A DNA stretch of 64,000 bases from contig NZ_CP020809.1 in assembly GCF_002157835.1 (NCBI RefSeq), forward strand, positions 3,534,001-3,598,000. The letters run 5' to 3'. The position numbers and the translations under genes are program-made. Under the pieces are notes generated by a model. It searched no databases and was not told the origin of the DNA. It saw only the letters and a list, made by a program, of their open reading frames with translations. Shown piece by piece: positions 43,179 through 51,521 of the stretch (positions are counted from its first letter, which is position 1; each line of letters opens with the position of its first letter). The stretch is from Mycobacterium dioxanotrophicus. Lineage in GTDB: Bacteria; Actinomycetota; Actinomycetes; Mycobacteriales; Mycobacteriaceae.

Positions 43179-44339
43179 ATGGGACGACGGTCGAATTCGA
43201 AGAGCCGGTTCGGGGTCGGTGTGTTCGACCAGATCGTCAATGCGCAGCCATGGCCGACGGCGCCGTTGCGGGCAAACTATCTCGGCGCGGTGGCCGCCGG
43301 CGCGGACTCGTTTTGGGTAGGCGATCATCTGAACTCGTTGTTCCCCCGGTCGATCGCCAGCCGCCGCTACGTCGGTGCAGCGCGTCTGGTGCCGAAGGTC
43401 GACGCGATCCTCGAACCCTGGACCGTGCTTGGCCATCTCGCGGCGCGCAACCGGATCGGGCGCCTGCGGCTGGGAGTCAGCGTCACCGACGCCGGTCGCC
43501 GAAACCCCGCGGTCACTGCTCAGGCGGCCGCGACGCTGCATCTACTCACCGGCGGACGGGCGGTCCTGGGCATCGGAACGGGCGAGCGCGAAGGCAACGA
43601 ACCCTACGGCGTGGAGTGGTCCAAACCGGTAACACGGTTGGAAGAAGCACTTGCCACCATCCGCGCCCTTTGGAACTCCGGCGGAGAGTTGATCTCCCGC
43701 GACTCGCCGTACTTTCCGCTGCACGATGCCGTCTTCGAACTGCCGCCCCACAGAGGGAAATGGCCCGAAATCTGGGTCGCTTCTCACGGCCCACGCATGC
43801 TGAGAATCACCGGACGCTACGCCGACGGCTGGGTACCGGCGCTCATCGCTCCGACCGAATACGCCGCCGGATTGGATGCAGTTCGAAGCGCCGCCTCCGA
43901 CGCAGGCCGCGACCCGATGTCGGTCAAGGGAGCCTGGCAAGGGTTCGCCGTCGCCGGGCGCACCCGCGACGACGTCGAGGAGGCATTGAGCAGCGACGCC
44001 ATCAAATCCATCGCACTGCTTGCCCCAGCGGATTGGTGGGAGCGCCACGGCGTTTCGCATCCGATGGGCCTGAGCGGTGGGGCAACGGACATCATGCCTC
44101 AACTGATCGATGAACAAACCGCACTCTCCTACACCCGGCAGGTGCCGCAGTCATTGCTCAGAGAAGGATTACTAACCGGCACCCCCAACGACATCGTCGA
44201 ACAGGCCGCCGAATGGCGAGATCAGGGCGTGCGGCACATCACGCTGGGAAACGTCAGCACGTTACAACCGAACTTTCGCAAGGGACTCGCGTCGACTCTG
44301 CCGTTCCTCCAGGCGATCCGTGGATTGAAGCGCCTCTAG
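43179..44339 (+). CDS. LLM class oxidoreductase, F420-dependent ketoreductase-like
   Basis: A 386-aa luciferase-fold enzyme. The N-terminus FGVGVFDQIVNAQPWPTAPL, then SFWVGDHLNSLFP, LRLGVSVTDAGRRNPAVTAQ, GGRAVLGIGTGEREGNEP and LITGRYADGWVPAL-type segments resemble the mycobacterial F420-dependent phthiodiolone ketoreductase group. It would carry hydride from reduced F420; the substrate is unknown, and no polyketide lipid genes are near. AAAGGA precedes the ATG by 10 nt. First host gene to the right of element 2. Confidence 0.87.
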   Translation: MGRRSNSKSRFGVGVFDQIVNAQPWPTAPLRANYLGAVAAGADSFWVGDHLNSLFPRSIASRRYVGAARLVPKVDAILEPWTVLGHLAARNRIGRLRLGVSVTDAGRRNPAVTAQAAATLHLLTGGRAVLGIGTGEREGNEPYGVEWSKPVTRLEEALATIRALWNSGGELISRDSPYFPLHDAVFELPPHRGKWPEIWVASHGPRMLRITGRYADGWVPALIAPTEYAAGLDAVRSAASDAGRDPMSVKGAWQGFAVAGRTRDDVEEALSSDAIKSIALLAPADWWERHGVSHPMGLSGGATDIMPQLIDEQTALSYTRQVPQSLLREGLLTGTPNDIVEQAAEWRDQGVRHITLGNVSTLQPNFRKGLASTLPFLQAIRGLKRL

Positions 44340-44711
44340 CCAAGCAGGCGCCCATCGGGCCCGGGGACCAAAGTTCGCGACCACACCACCCGGGCGGGCG
44401 AAGGAACTTGCAGCTCTCGAACACGCAGGCGTACCAGCAAATGGGTGCGAATTATCCTGTCTCGCAGAGGATTTGAATCAAATCGCCGAAGCATTATTGC
44501 GTCGCAACATGTTTCGCCGGCGCTGATGGACTACGCTCCGCTTGCTCCGGCCGAACGGCGCCAATTCGCGGTCTGCTCGGGTCACCGCGCCAGCAAGATC
44601 TGATTCCGAAGAGTGAAGTAGTCGCCAGCGAAGTCGCTCCCCCCTGCCGACATCGGTCACTTGTACAACCCGATGGCGTTGTGAGTGGACTGCAGTTGTC
44701 ATGATGGAGGC
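44340..44711. other. Intergenic stretch with an unstarted open frame
   Basis: About 370 bp. A plus-strand frame is open from roughly 44345 to a TGA at 44524-44526 and has protein-like sequence near its end (AEDLNQIAEALLRRNMF), but it lacks any upstream ATG or convincing GTG, so it looks like a remnant. Beyond it I see no repeat, hairpin or RNA gene. The promoter of the DUF309 gene presumably lies at the right end. Confidence 0.4.
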
Positions 44712-45254
44712 ATGGCAGCCCGCGATCGCGACGAATCGGGTCGGCCCCGCAGCGCGCGACCGCGCGACGCCTTGGGCCGCCCGCTTCCACCCGGTGCCAC
44801 GGGCATCCCGCGAATACCCGATGACCTTTGTCTGCCGCCGGCAGACAGCCTCGACTATGCCCAGGAGCTACTGGACCAGGGGTTGGCGTTCCACGCGCAC
44901 GAGGTGCTCGAGGCCGCCTGGAAGAACGGCCCGGCCGACGAGCGGATGCTGTGGCAGGGCTTGGCCCAACTCGCGGTCGGGATCACGCACGTCCAACGCG
45001 GCAATCGCAGCGGCGCGGCCAGCCTGCTGCGACGAGCCGCTGGTCGATTGTCCGCCGATCCGCAGGTGTCCCGTTACTCCGTCGATGACGCCGGTCTGGT
45101 GGCGTTCGCCAATGCGCTGGCTGACGACCTGGAAGCGGGAGCGGAAATCGCCGACGAGAGATTGCGACCACGGCTGCGGATTATCTCGAGCGCCGGCGGC
45201 TCCTCGTCAAGCCGCGACGGCGAATCAGAGCCACATCCCAGCGGACCGTCGTAG
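44712..45254 (+). CDS. DUF309 domain-containing protein
   Basis: A 180-aa protein of the DUF309 family. LDYAQELLDQGLAFHAHEVLEAAWK is the family helix with conserved FHAHEVLE, followed by WQGLAQLAVGITHVQRGN and ASLLRRAAGRL. The function is unknown; the fold is all-helical. GGAGG sits only 1-2 nt before the ATG at 44712, and a GTG at 44685 is in frame, so the start could be earlier. The N-terminal 35 residues are basic and disordered. Confidence 0.85.
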   Translation: MAARDRDESGRPRSARPRDALGRPLPPGATGIPRIPDDLCLPPADSLDYAQELLDQGLAFHAHEVLEAAWKNGPADERMLWQGLAQLAVGITHVQRGNRSGAASLLRRAAGRLSADPQVSRYSVDDAGLVAFANALADDLEAGAEIADERLRPRLRIISSAGGSSSSRDGESEPHPSGPS

Positions 45255-45358
45255 CCTTCTCGCACTTCAAAATCCGTCCGTGACGCCGTAGCGGCACACG
45301 GTCGTTGACCTGCAGTTCCGGTGCATGCAGGGGAATAGCCTGGGTGCATCGATGCGAA

Positions 45359-46126
45359 TCAGTGGACGGTGAAGCCACCGTCGACCGGCAGAGCTGTTCC
45401 GACGACGAAGCTGGCGCCGGGGCTGCACAGCCACAGGACGGCTGCTGCGACCTCGTCGGCACGCCCCAGTCGGCCGATGGGCTGTTCTTTGATGATCCCG
45501 GCCATGGCCTCGGCTTGGTTCTCGACCATGTCGGCGACCATCGGGGTGTCGATGACGCCGGGGCACACGGCGTTGATGCGGACGCCCCGGGGCGCGTACT
45601 CGACCGCAGCGCTGCGGGTCAGGCCGATGACGCCGTGCTTAGAGGCGTGGTAGGCCGCACGTTCGGGCAGCCCGACGAGCCCGCCTAGGGATGAGCAGTT
45701 GACGATGGCGCCGCTGCCCTGTTCGCGCATCTGTCGGAGTTCGTGCTTCATGGCGGCCCAGACGCCGCGCAGGTTGACGGCGTTGACCCGGTCGAAGGCG
45801 TCGGAGCTCTCGTCGGCCGCGTCGGTCGGCGGCACCTGGATGCCGGCGTTGTTGAACGCCATGTCCAACCGGCCGTACTCCGTCACCGCGCGCCGCACCG
45901 CCGCCTCCACTTGCTGTTCGTCGGTGACGTCGCAGACGACGCCGATCGCCTGCCGCCCGCGGCCGGTGATCTCCTCGGCTGCGTTGTGGACGGCGTCGTG
46001 GTCGAGGTCTGCCAGAACCACGGCGGCGCCGGAGTCGGCGAACGCACGGGCAGCGGCCAGGCCCATCCCGGAAGCGGCGCCGGTGACCAGGGCCACCTGC
46101 CCGGTGAAGTCGTAGATGGGGTTCAT
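45359..46126 (-). CDS. SDR family oxidoreductase
   Basis: A 255-aa classical SDR. TGAASGMG near residue 15, NNAG near 90, the catalytic Ser in NCSSLGG, YHASK, and the C-terminal VVGTALPVDGGFTVH are all present. It has the standard length. AGGAG lies 7 nt before the ATG at 46126. It is divergent from a gene encoding an MmyB-like ligand-binding domain; MmyB-type regulators commonly sit divergently beside SDR genes, so this SDR is the likely target. Substrate unknown. Confidence 0.9.
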   Translation of the reverse strand: MNPIYDFTGQVALVTGAASGMGLAAARAFADSGAAVVLADLDHDAVHNAAEEITGRGRQAIGVVCDVTDEQQVEAAVRRAVTEYGRLDMAFNNAGIQVPPTDAADESSDAFDRVNAVNLRGVWAAMKHELRQMREQGSGAIVNCSSLGGLVGLPERAAYHASKHGVIGLTRSAAVEYAPRGVRINAVCPGVIDTPMVADMVENQAEAMAGIIKEQPIGRLGRADEVAAAVLWLCSPGASFVVGTALPVDGGFTVH

Positions 46127-46273
46127 GGTGTTCTCCTGTCGAATCAAAATCACGTCGGCAGTTGCCGTTTCGGAGGCTCAGGGGTGCTTGACCACCGTCC
46201 CTCGCCCAGCGGATGCCTGCCAGGCACTGTCACGACCCCCCACGCCAGGAACAGGCGTTTTAGCCTTGAAACC

Positions 46274-46693
46274 ATGGAGTCTCAGCAGGAGATCATCCGG
46301 CAGCCACCGAAGATCGCCAGGTACGTGTTCCTGGACCCGCGCGCCGAGGGCTTCTACGCCGACATCGACGAGGCGAAGGATCTGCTGGTCGCGATACTCC
46401 GAGCGACCGCTGGGCGCGACCCACTGGACGAACAGGTGACCGCCCTCATCGGCGAGCTCTCCACGCGCAGCACCGATTTCAGGACCCGTTGGGGCAAGCA
46501 CAATGTGCGCCGCCACTCGCGCGGACGCAAAGTCGTCAACCACCCGGCGGTCGGCACGATGGACCTCGCGTACGACGACTTCGCGCTGCCTGGTAACCCG
46601 CACGTTTCGATCACCACCTACACCGCAGAGCCCGGTACGCCCAGCGCCGACGGTCTTGCCCTGTTGGCGACCTGGGCCGAGACGCAGAAGTAG
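46274..46693 (+). CDS. MmyB-like ligand-binding domain protein lacking its HTH domain (truncated regulator)
   Basis: A 139-aa protein matching only the C-terminal half of XRE/MmyB regulators: ARYVFLDPRAEGFYADID, LIGELSTRSTDFRTRW, HNVRRHSRGRKVVNHPAVG, LPGNPHVSITTYTAEPGTPS and LALLATWAE. Full-length relatives have an N-terminal XRE helix-turn-helix of about 90 residues, which is missing; only 147 bp separate it from the divergent SDR gene, too little to hold it. It is either a deletion remnant or an expressed stand-alone sensor domain. The ATG at 46274 has no clear ribosome site but TTTTAGCCT upstream resembles a promoter. Confidence 0.75.
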   Translation: MESQQEIIRQPPKIARYVFLDPRAEGFYADIDEAKDLLVAILRATAGRDPLDEQVTALIGELSTRSTDFRTRWGKHNVRRHSRGRKVVNHPAVGTMDLAYDDFALPGNPHVSITTYTAEPGTPSADGLALLATWAETQK

Positions 46694-46844
46694 CCGCAGA
46701 CCATCGACGACGAAGTACGCCGGACTCATCCGCGTCACTCTTAGGTGTTTCGATCTGCGCGCCTCCCGCGCGCCGAGCTCAACCACAACCGCGTAGTGGC
46801 GCGCACGGGTAACTCACTCGAGCGGCCGTGGCACACTGCCAGCT

Positions 46845-47585
46845 GTGAATGGCACGCGAAAAGCTCCGAAGATCGCGACCGCAGTGTCGGGCGTATTGCT
46901 CGCTGTTGGCGTGGCCGGAGCCATTGTGACGGCGTTGCTGAACGCCTTCGTGTTCGCCGACTCCGCCGCATACGGTGAAGTGGCAATCCCGGGCTCGGCA
47001 GAGTTGGAGCTACCCGCAGGTGAGGTGGTGATCTCCTATCACGCGGTCACTGCTACCACGGGCGCAAGCGTGATCGTGCCTTCGGTGAAGCTGCGTTTCG
47101 AAGCGCCGGCCGGGGCCCCTACCCCGGTCCTTACCGACCGCATGGGCGGCACCACGACTTCGAATCGAGACGTGCGCGTGCAGATCGGATCGGCACAGGT
47201 TGGGCAGGCGGGTCGCTACCGGGTTTTCATCGAAGGGTCGGGTAACGAGAACCAGCGGCCCCGGTTGTCCTTCGGCCATGGAAGTCCATATGGTTCGGCG
47301 ATTTGGCCTTTCGTTGGATTGATCGTTCTTGCCGCGGTCGCATTGCCCCTGTCGATCCTGTGGTGGATCAGTGCAGACAGACGCAATCGACCTCTGGTAC
47401 AGGCGACTTACGACGAGTTCGCGATGCCGGTGCCGCCAGCCGGAGCACCGACCGAACTGCCCGATGATCAAGGCGTCCGTCTGGAACGTCTGAAAACCTT
47501 GGCAGCACTGCGTCAGTCGGGGGCGCTCACCGAGGCGGAGTTCCAATCAGAGAAGCGTCGGATCCTCAACGACCCGAATCTTTAA
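46845..47585 (+). CDS. Membrane protein with C-terminal SHOCT domain
   Basis: A 246-aa protein starting with GTG. An N-terminal helix (VSGVLLAVGVAGAIVTALLN), an extracytoplasmic beta-rich region of about 130 residues, a second helix (WPFVGLIVLAAVALPLSILW) and a cytoplasmic tail ending in the SHOCT motif LERLKTLAALRQSGALTEAEFQSEKRRIL. SHOCT helices typically mediate oligomerisation. The function is unknown. It is followed by a strong terminator shared with the CsbD gene. Confidence 0.8.
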   Translation: MNGTRKAPKIATAVSGVLLAVGVAGAIVTALLNAFVFADSAAYGEVAIPGSAELELPAGEVVISYHAVTATTGASVIVPSVKLRFEAPAGAPTPVLTDRMGGTTTSNRDVRVQIGSAQVGQAGRYRVFIEGSGNENQRPRLSFGHGSPYGSAIWPFVGLIVLAAVALPLSILWWISADRRNRPLVQATYDEFAMPVPPAGAPTELPDDQGVRLERLKTLAALRQSGALTEAEFQSEKRRILNDPNL

Positions 47586-47629
47586 CCGACGCTTCGACAT
47601 CGCTGTGGCGGTGGCCACGGAAGCGCAGA

Positions 47630-47662
47630 GCGGGGCCGACCAGTTGCGCTGGTCGGCCCCGC
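47630..47662. terminator. Bidirectional intrinsic terminator-like hairpin
   Basis: A perfect 14-bp stem GCGGGGCCGACCAG with loop TTGCG lies between two convergent genes, 44 nt after the SHOCT gene stop and 11 nt after the CsbD gene stop. There is no U-tract, as is common for mycobacterial terminators. Confidence 0.75.
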
Positions 47663-47673
47663 CTCGGCTGTGC

Positions 47674-47907
47674 CTACTGTTCGGCCTTCTCGCGGGACTC
47701 GTTGACAGCGGCTGCCTTACGCGCAGATTCCGCTTCGGCTTCCTTCTTCGCTGCCTCGCGTTGGGAATCAGCCTTGTCCTGTTGCGCCTGGCCTTCACGG
47801 CGCAGGTCGTCGCGTCCGACGACCGAGCCGATGGCTTCCTTGGCCTTGCCCTTGACGCCTTCCACGACGCCTTCGATGCCTTCCAGGGGTCCGCTCTTGT
47901 CCGACAT
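47674..47907 (-). CDS. CsbD family stress protein
   Basis: A 77-aa highly charged protein: MSDKSGPLEGIEGVVEGVKG, KAKEAIGSVVGRDDLRREGQ and an Ala/Glu/Lys-rich tail. This is the CsbD pattern as seen in mycobacterial homologues; CsbD proteins are induced in general stress and have no known enzymatic role. The composition suggests a largely helical or disordered protein. AGAGGAG precedes the ATG. Confidence 0.87.
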   Translation of the reverse strand: MSDKSGPLEGIEGVVEGVKGKAKEAIGSVVGRDDLRREGQAQQDKADSQREAAKKEAEAESARKAAAVNESREKAEQ

Positions 47908-48077
47908 AGATACCAGCTCCTCTGCATACTTGCGATGCGCCGTCGACGCGGGGCGGCCCTGTGCCGCCGTGACCGCGAAATACCCCGTGCTCCGACCGCG
48001 TCAAACAAGATCCGTCAAGATGTGAGAGCAGTCACGACAGTGCAGGGTCGGTCGCCCTGGGCGGGCTGGGCGAACCG

Positions 48078-48479
48078 TCAGCTGCACAACAGGGCGAGTT
48101 GGTCGGTCAGTTCGTGGGCGTAGGCGAGTTGTCGGGTCAATTTGGCGCACGCAGCTTGGGCGCGGGTGTGACATTCGCTGACGTAGTCGAGCGCTTGAGT
48201 GCGTGCGGTCGGGCTGGCAGAGGCGCTGTTGAGGGTGTCGAGCGCGACGAGCAGCTGACGCATTTCGTCAAGGCTGAAGCCCAGGGGTTTCATGCGGCGG
48301 ATCGCCAGCAGTCGGTCGACGTCGCCGGTGGTATAGAGACGGAACCCGCCTGCGGATCGTGCTGACGGCACCACCAGACCGACCTCGTCGTAGTGCCGGA
48401 TGGTTTTGATGGACAGTTCGGTGCGGGCTGCGACCTCACCGATCTGCAGGTGCTCGTGACCGGTGTCCGGGCTGCTCAC
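48078..48479 (-). CDS. MerR family transcriptional regulator, downstream of sulP
   Basis: A 133-aa MerR protein from a GTG at 48479 (GGAGCCC upstream). LQIGEVAARTELSIKTIRHYDEVGLV is the helix-turn-helix, SAGGFRLYTTGDVDRLLAIRRM the wing and MKPLGFSLDEMRQLLVAL the dimer helix start. It has a few Cys residues near the C-terminus (SECHTRAQAACAK, ALLCS) that could bind a metal or sense redox state. It lies 20 nt after the SulP gene, so the pair forms an operon and probably responds to the dyad at 50184-50210. Confidence 0.88.
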   Translation of the reverse strand: MSSPDTGHEHLQIGEVAARTELSIKTIRHYDEVGLVVPSARSAGGFRLYTTGDVDRLLAIRRMKPLGFSLDEMRQLLVALDTLNSASASPTARTQALDYVSECHTRAQAACAKLTRQLAYAHELTDQLALLCS

Positions 48480-48499
48480 GTCGGGCTCCTCAGTGTGGG

Positions 48500-50005
48500 T
48501 CAGTGCTCGCCGGCGAGTTGGCCGCTGAGCCGCGCGTGACGCTCGGCGCTGTTGTCGTTCATCCCGACGATGCGGACGGTCTTGCCTTTTGCCGCATATT
48601 TGGTGGTGATCGCGTCGAGAGTCGCCACGGTCGAAGCATCCCAGATGTGGGCGTGGCTCATGTCGATCACGACGTTCGCAGGGTCGCCGACGTAGTCGAA
48701 CTGATACACCAAGTCGTTGCTGGAAGCGAAGAACAGCTCCCCCTTCACCGCATACACGCGAGTGTTCTCGTCGGGGTGGGCGATATCGACGACCTCGGTC
48801 ATGTGCGCGACTCGGCGGGCGAACAGCACCATGGCGGTCAGGGTGCCCACGGTCACCCCGTAGGCGAGGTTGTCGGTGGCCACCGTGACGGCCACGGTTG
48901 CCACCATGACGGTGGTCTCACTCTTGGGCATGCGCCGCAACGTGTTTGGGCTGATCCTATGCCAGTCGAAGGTGCCCACTGACACCATGATCATCACCGC
49001 CACCAAGGCGGCCATCGGGATTCGGGCCACGACATCGCCGAGCCCCACCACGAGCCCGAGCAGCAGGGTCCCGGCCAGGAAAGTCGAGATGCGGGTCCGT
49101 GCGCCGCAGGCCTTCACATTGATCATCGTCTGGCCGATCATCGCGCAGCCACCCATACCGCCGAAGAATCCGGTGACCACGTTGGCCACCCCTTGACCCA
49201 TCGCCTCGCGGGACTTGTTGGAGTGGGTATCGGTGATGTCGTCCACCAACTTGGCGGTCATGAGTGATTCCAGCAGCCCGACGACGGCCATCGTCAGCGA
49301 ATAGGGAGCGATCACCGCGAGCGTGTGCACCGTGAACGGAACATCGGGAATCAACAGCGCCGGCAGGCTGGACGGAAGTTGGCCTTCGTCGCCCACATTC
49401 GGCACCGACCAACCCAATCCCACTGTGACTGCGGTCAGTACCACAATGGCGACCAGCGGCGCGGGGATGGCGGTGGTGAGCTTCGGTAACGCGACCATGA
49501 TGGCAATCGCCGCCACCACCATCGGGTACACCAGCCACGGCACGCCGAGCAGGTGCGGCAACTGGGACAGGAAGATCAGGATCGCCAGGGCGTTGACGAA
49601 ACCGACCATCACGCTGCGTGGCACGAACCTCATCAACCTGGCCACTCCGAGGCCACCGAGCAGCAGCTGCAGCACGCCGGCGAGGATCACCGCCGCGACC
49701 AGGTAATTCAGCCCGTGGCTATGCACGAGCGGCGCCACCACCAGGGCCACGGCGCCGGTGGCCGCCGAGATCATCGCCGGCCGCCCGCCGACGACCGCGA
49801 TCGTCACAGCCATGGTGAACGACGCGAACAGGCCCACCCGAGGGTCCACCCCGGCGATGATCGAGAACGAAATCGCCTCCGGGATCAGTGCCAGCGCCAC
49901 CACCAGCCCGGCCAGCACCTCGGTGCGCAGCCGGCGCGGGGAACGCAGCGCGCCCAGTATCGATTGCTGCTCGGTCGGCGTCGGCGCGTTGGCCAATCGT
50001 TTCAC
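48500..50005 (-). CDS. SulP family anion transporter with STAS domain
   Basis: About 501 aa. Ten or more membrane helices carry the SulP pattern (GLVVALALIPEAISFSIIAGVDP, FGGMGGCAMIGQTMINV) and the C-terminus is a STAS domain (NVVIDMSHAHIWDASTVATLDAI). Family members transport sulfate, bicarbonate or other anions. I start at GTG 50005 (VKRLANA) where GGAG is 6 nt upstream; frames to 50125 exist but add a poor N-terminus. A MerR gene follows in the same operon. Confidence 0.87.
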   Translation of the reverse strand: MKRLANAPTPTEQQSILGALRSPRRLRTEVLAGLVVALALIPEAISFSIIAGVDPRVGLFASFTMAVTIAVVGGRPAMISAATGAVALVVAPLVHSHGLNYLVAAVILAGVLQLLLGGLGVARLMRFVPRSVMVGFVNALAILIFLSQLPHLLGVPWLVYPMVVAAIAIMVALPKLTTAIPAPLVAIVVLTAVTVGLGWSVPNVGDEGQLPSSLPALLIPDVPFTVHTLAVIAPYSLTMAVVGLLESLMTAKLVDDITDTHSNKSREAMGQGVANVVTGFFGGMGGCAMIGQTMINVKACGARTRISTFLAGTLLLGLVVGLGDVVARIPMAALVAVMIMVSVGTFDWHRISPNTLRRMPKSETTVMVATVAVTVATDNLAYGVTVGTLTAMVLFARRVAHMTEVVDIAHPDENTRVYAVKGELFFASSNDLVYQFDYVGDPANVVIDMSHAHIWDASTVATLDAITTKYAAKGKTVRIVGMNDNSAERHARLSGQLAGEH

Positions 50006-50183
50006 CACAAACTCCGTTCTCGGGCCGCGAACTGATAACTGGACGGGCAGATCCACCATCGATGAGTTCCGGTGTCCGTGCGCCTCGTTGCGCGAAAAGT
50101 ATTGCCCGAACACAGAATTGACCACGCAAGCCCAGGGTGAGGTGGGCCCGACTCAGCTGATCACCGCGTTTGGGCGACGAGGG

Positions 50184-50210
50184 CAAACTCTACCCTTAGG
50201 GGAGAGTTTG
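50184..50210. promoter_or_regulatory. 27-bp dyad, candidate MerR operator
   Basis: CAAACTCTACCCT-T-AGGGGAGAGTTTG is a 13-1-13 inverted repeat with one mismatch, the shape of MerR-type operators (CTCT...AGAG). It lies 179 bp upstream of sulP and 86 bp upstream of the divergent lipoprotein gene. Binding by the MerR protein of the sulP operon is inferred. Confidence 0.65.
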
Positions 50211-50295
50211 GCCTAATCGGTCGCGCTACCAACGCCAAAAGCCCACACTGCCAACGGGTTCAATCCGCTCGTAGCCCGGTGGTAGCGTCGTAGCC

Positions 50296-50655
50296 GTGGA
50301 CGGCAAACGAGTTGGCAAGATGCCTTTCACAATCAAACGAGTCTCGCGGCGAGCGGCTGTGTTCATCGCGATGTGTGGGATGCCCGTACTGGTCGTCGGC
50401 TGCGCCGGCGAAGCGGGTCAGCCTGCCGCGTTGGACGATGTGGAGACAACGCTGCCGGTTCCGGCCAACATTCCGCCGTTCCCCTTCCCGAGCGACCTAC
50501 CGTCCGTGCCATTGCCCAGCTCAGTGCCGAACGTGCAATTGCCCGGCGACGTCCCCACGGTCGAACTGCCGGCCGACGTGCCACACGTCGAGATGCCTGC
50601 AGACATCCCGGAAGTTCCGCTTCCCTCCGCGATTCCCCCGATCACCTTCCCCTAA
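50296..50655 (+). CDS. Putative lipoprotein with tandem nonapeptide repeats
   Basis: A 119-aa protein with a basic N-terminus, a hydrophobic signal stretch and a lipobox VVGC (Cys36), so the mature protein is probably lipid-anchored outside the membrane. Residues 64-117 are six nearly continuous nine-residue repeats of the form [LMF]P-x-[DSA]-[VIL]-P-x-[VI]-x, for example LPADVPHVE and MPADIPEVP. Such a Pro-rich rod may span the periplasm or contact the wall. Start is GTG 50296 or ATG 50320. No family recognised. Confidence 0.65.
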   Translation: MDGKRVGKMPFTIKRVSRRAAVFIAMCGMPVLVVGCAGEAGQPAALDDVETTLPVPANIPPFPFPSDLPSVPLPSSVPNVQLPGDVPTVELPADVPHVEMPADIPEVPLPSAIPPITFP

Positions 50656-50720
50656 CTCGAGGCCGGACATCCTCTGCAGGATCCCGGAACTCGGTTGCGC
50701 GGGGCCGTAGGCTCGATGGC

Positions 50721-51518
50721 GTGGTTGACCTCGCATACGTCATCGCTGGATCTGAAGCCACCGGCGGCGCCGGCCTGCAGGCAGACCTGCGGACCTTCCA
50801 ACAGCTCGGCGCCTACGGCGTCGGCACCGTGACCTGCATCGTGTCCTTCGATCCGAAAGCGAATTGGACACACCGCTTCGTGCCGGTCGAACCGCACGTC
50901 GTCGCCGATCAGATCGAAGCCGCGACTTCGGCGTATGACCTGGACGTCGTCAAGATCGGCATGCTGGGCACCCCCGCCACCATCGACGTCGTCGCGCAGG
51001 CCCTTGCGCGTCAGCCCTGGCGGCACGTCGTCGTCGATCCCGTGCTCATCTGCAAAGGCCAGGAACCCGGCGCTGCCCTCGATACCGACACCGCGCTGCG
51101 CCGGCAGATCCTGCCGCTGGCCACCGTGACCACCCCGAACCTGTTCGAGGCGCGCACCTTGGCCGGGATGGAGAACATCTCGTCTGTCGACGACCTCGTG
51201 GAAGCAGCCCAACGCATCGCCGATCTCGGGCCTCGCTATGTGGTTGTCAAGGGCGGCGTGGAATTTCCCGGCGACGACGCCGTCGACGTGTTCTACAACG
51301 GCAGCGACGTCGAGATTCTGCGTACGGCCAAAGTCGGCCAGGCTCGGGTGGCCGGGGCCGGCTGCACCCTGGCGGCGGCGATCACCGCAGCGCTGGCGAC
51401 GGGATCACCTGTCGGCGACGCGGTGCGACTGGCCAAAGAGTTCACCACCGCAGGCATCGTCAACCGGATCAGCGGCAACACCCCGTTCGACGCCGTGCGA
51501 CAGTCCGCGCTCCCCTGA
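50721..51518 (+). CDS. ThiD/PdxK-type kinase (pyridoxal or hydroxymethylpyrimidine kinase)
   Basis: A 265-aa ribokinase-fold protein. AGSEATGGAGLQADLRTFQQLG is the ThiD-like nucleotide and substrate region; VVVDPVLICKGQ and the C-terminal GAGCTLAAAITA, with the catalytic Cys-containing anion hole, fit. The DPKANWTHRFVPVEP segment is closest to the Bacillus-type PdxK (ThiD2) branch, so pyridoxal kinase is slightly favoured over HMP kinase. The GTG at 50721 is where the conserved domain starts. A maleylpyruvate-isomerase-like gene follows 3 nt later. Confidence 0.82.
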   Translation: MVDLAYVIAGSEATGGAGLQADLRTFQQLGAYGVGTVTCIVSFDPKANWTHRFVPVEPHVVADQIEAATSAYDLDVVKIGMLGTPATIDVVAQALARQPWRHVVVDPVLICKGQEPGAALDTDTALRRQILPLATVTTPNLFEARTLAGMENISSVDDLVEAAQRIADLGPRYVVVKGGVEFPGDDAVDVFYNGSDVEILRTAKVGQARVAGAGCTLAAAITAALATGSPVGDAVRLAKEFTTAGIVNRISGNTPFDAVRQSALP

Positions 51519-51521
51519 CCG

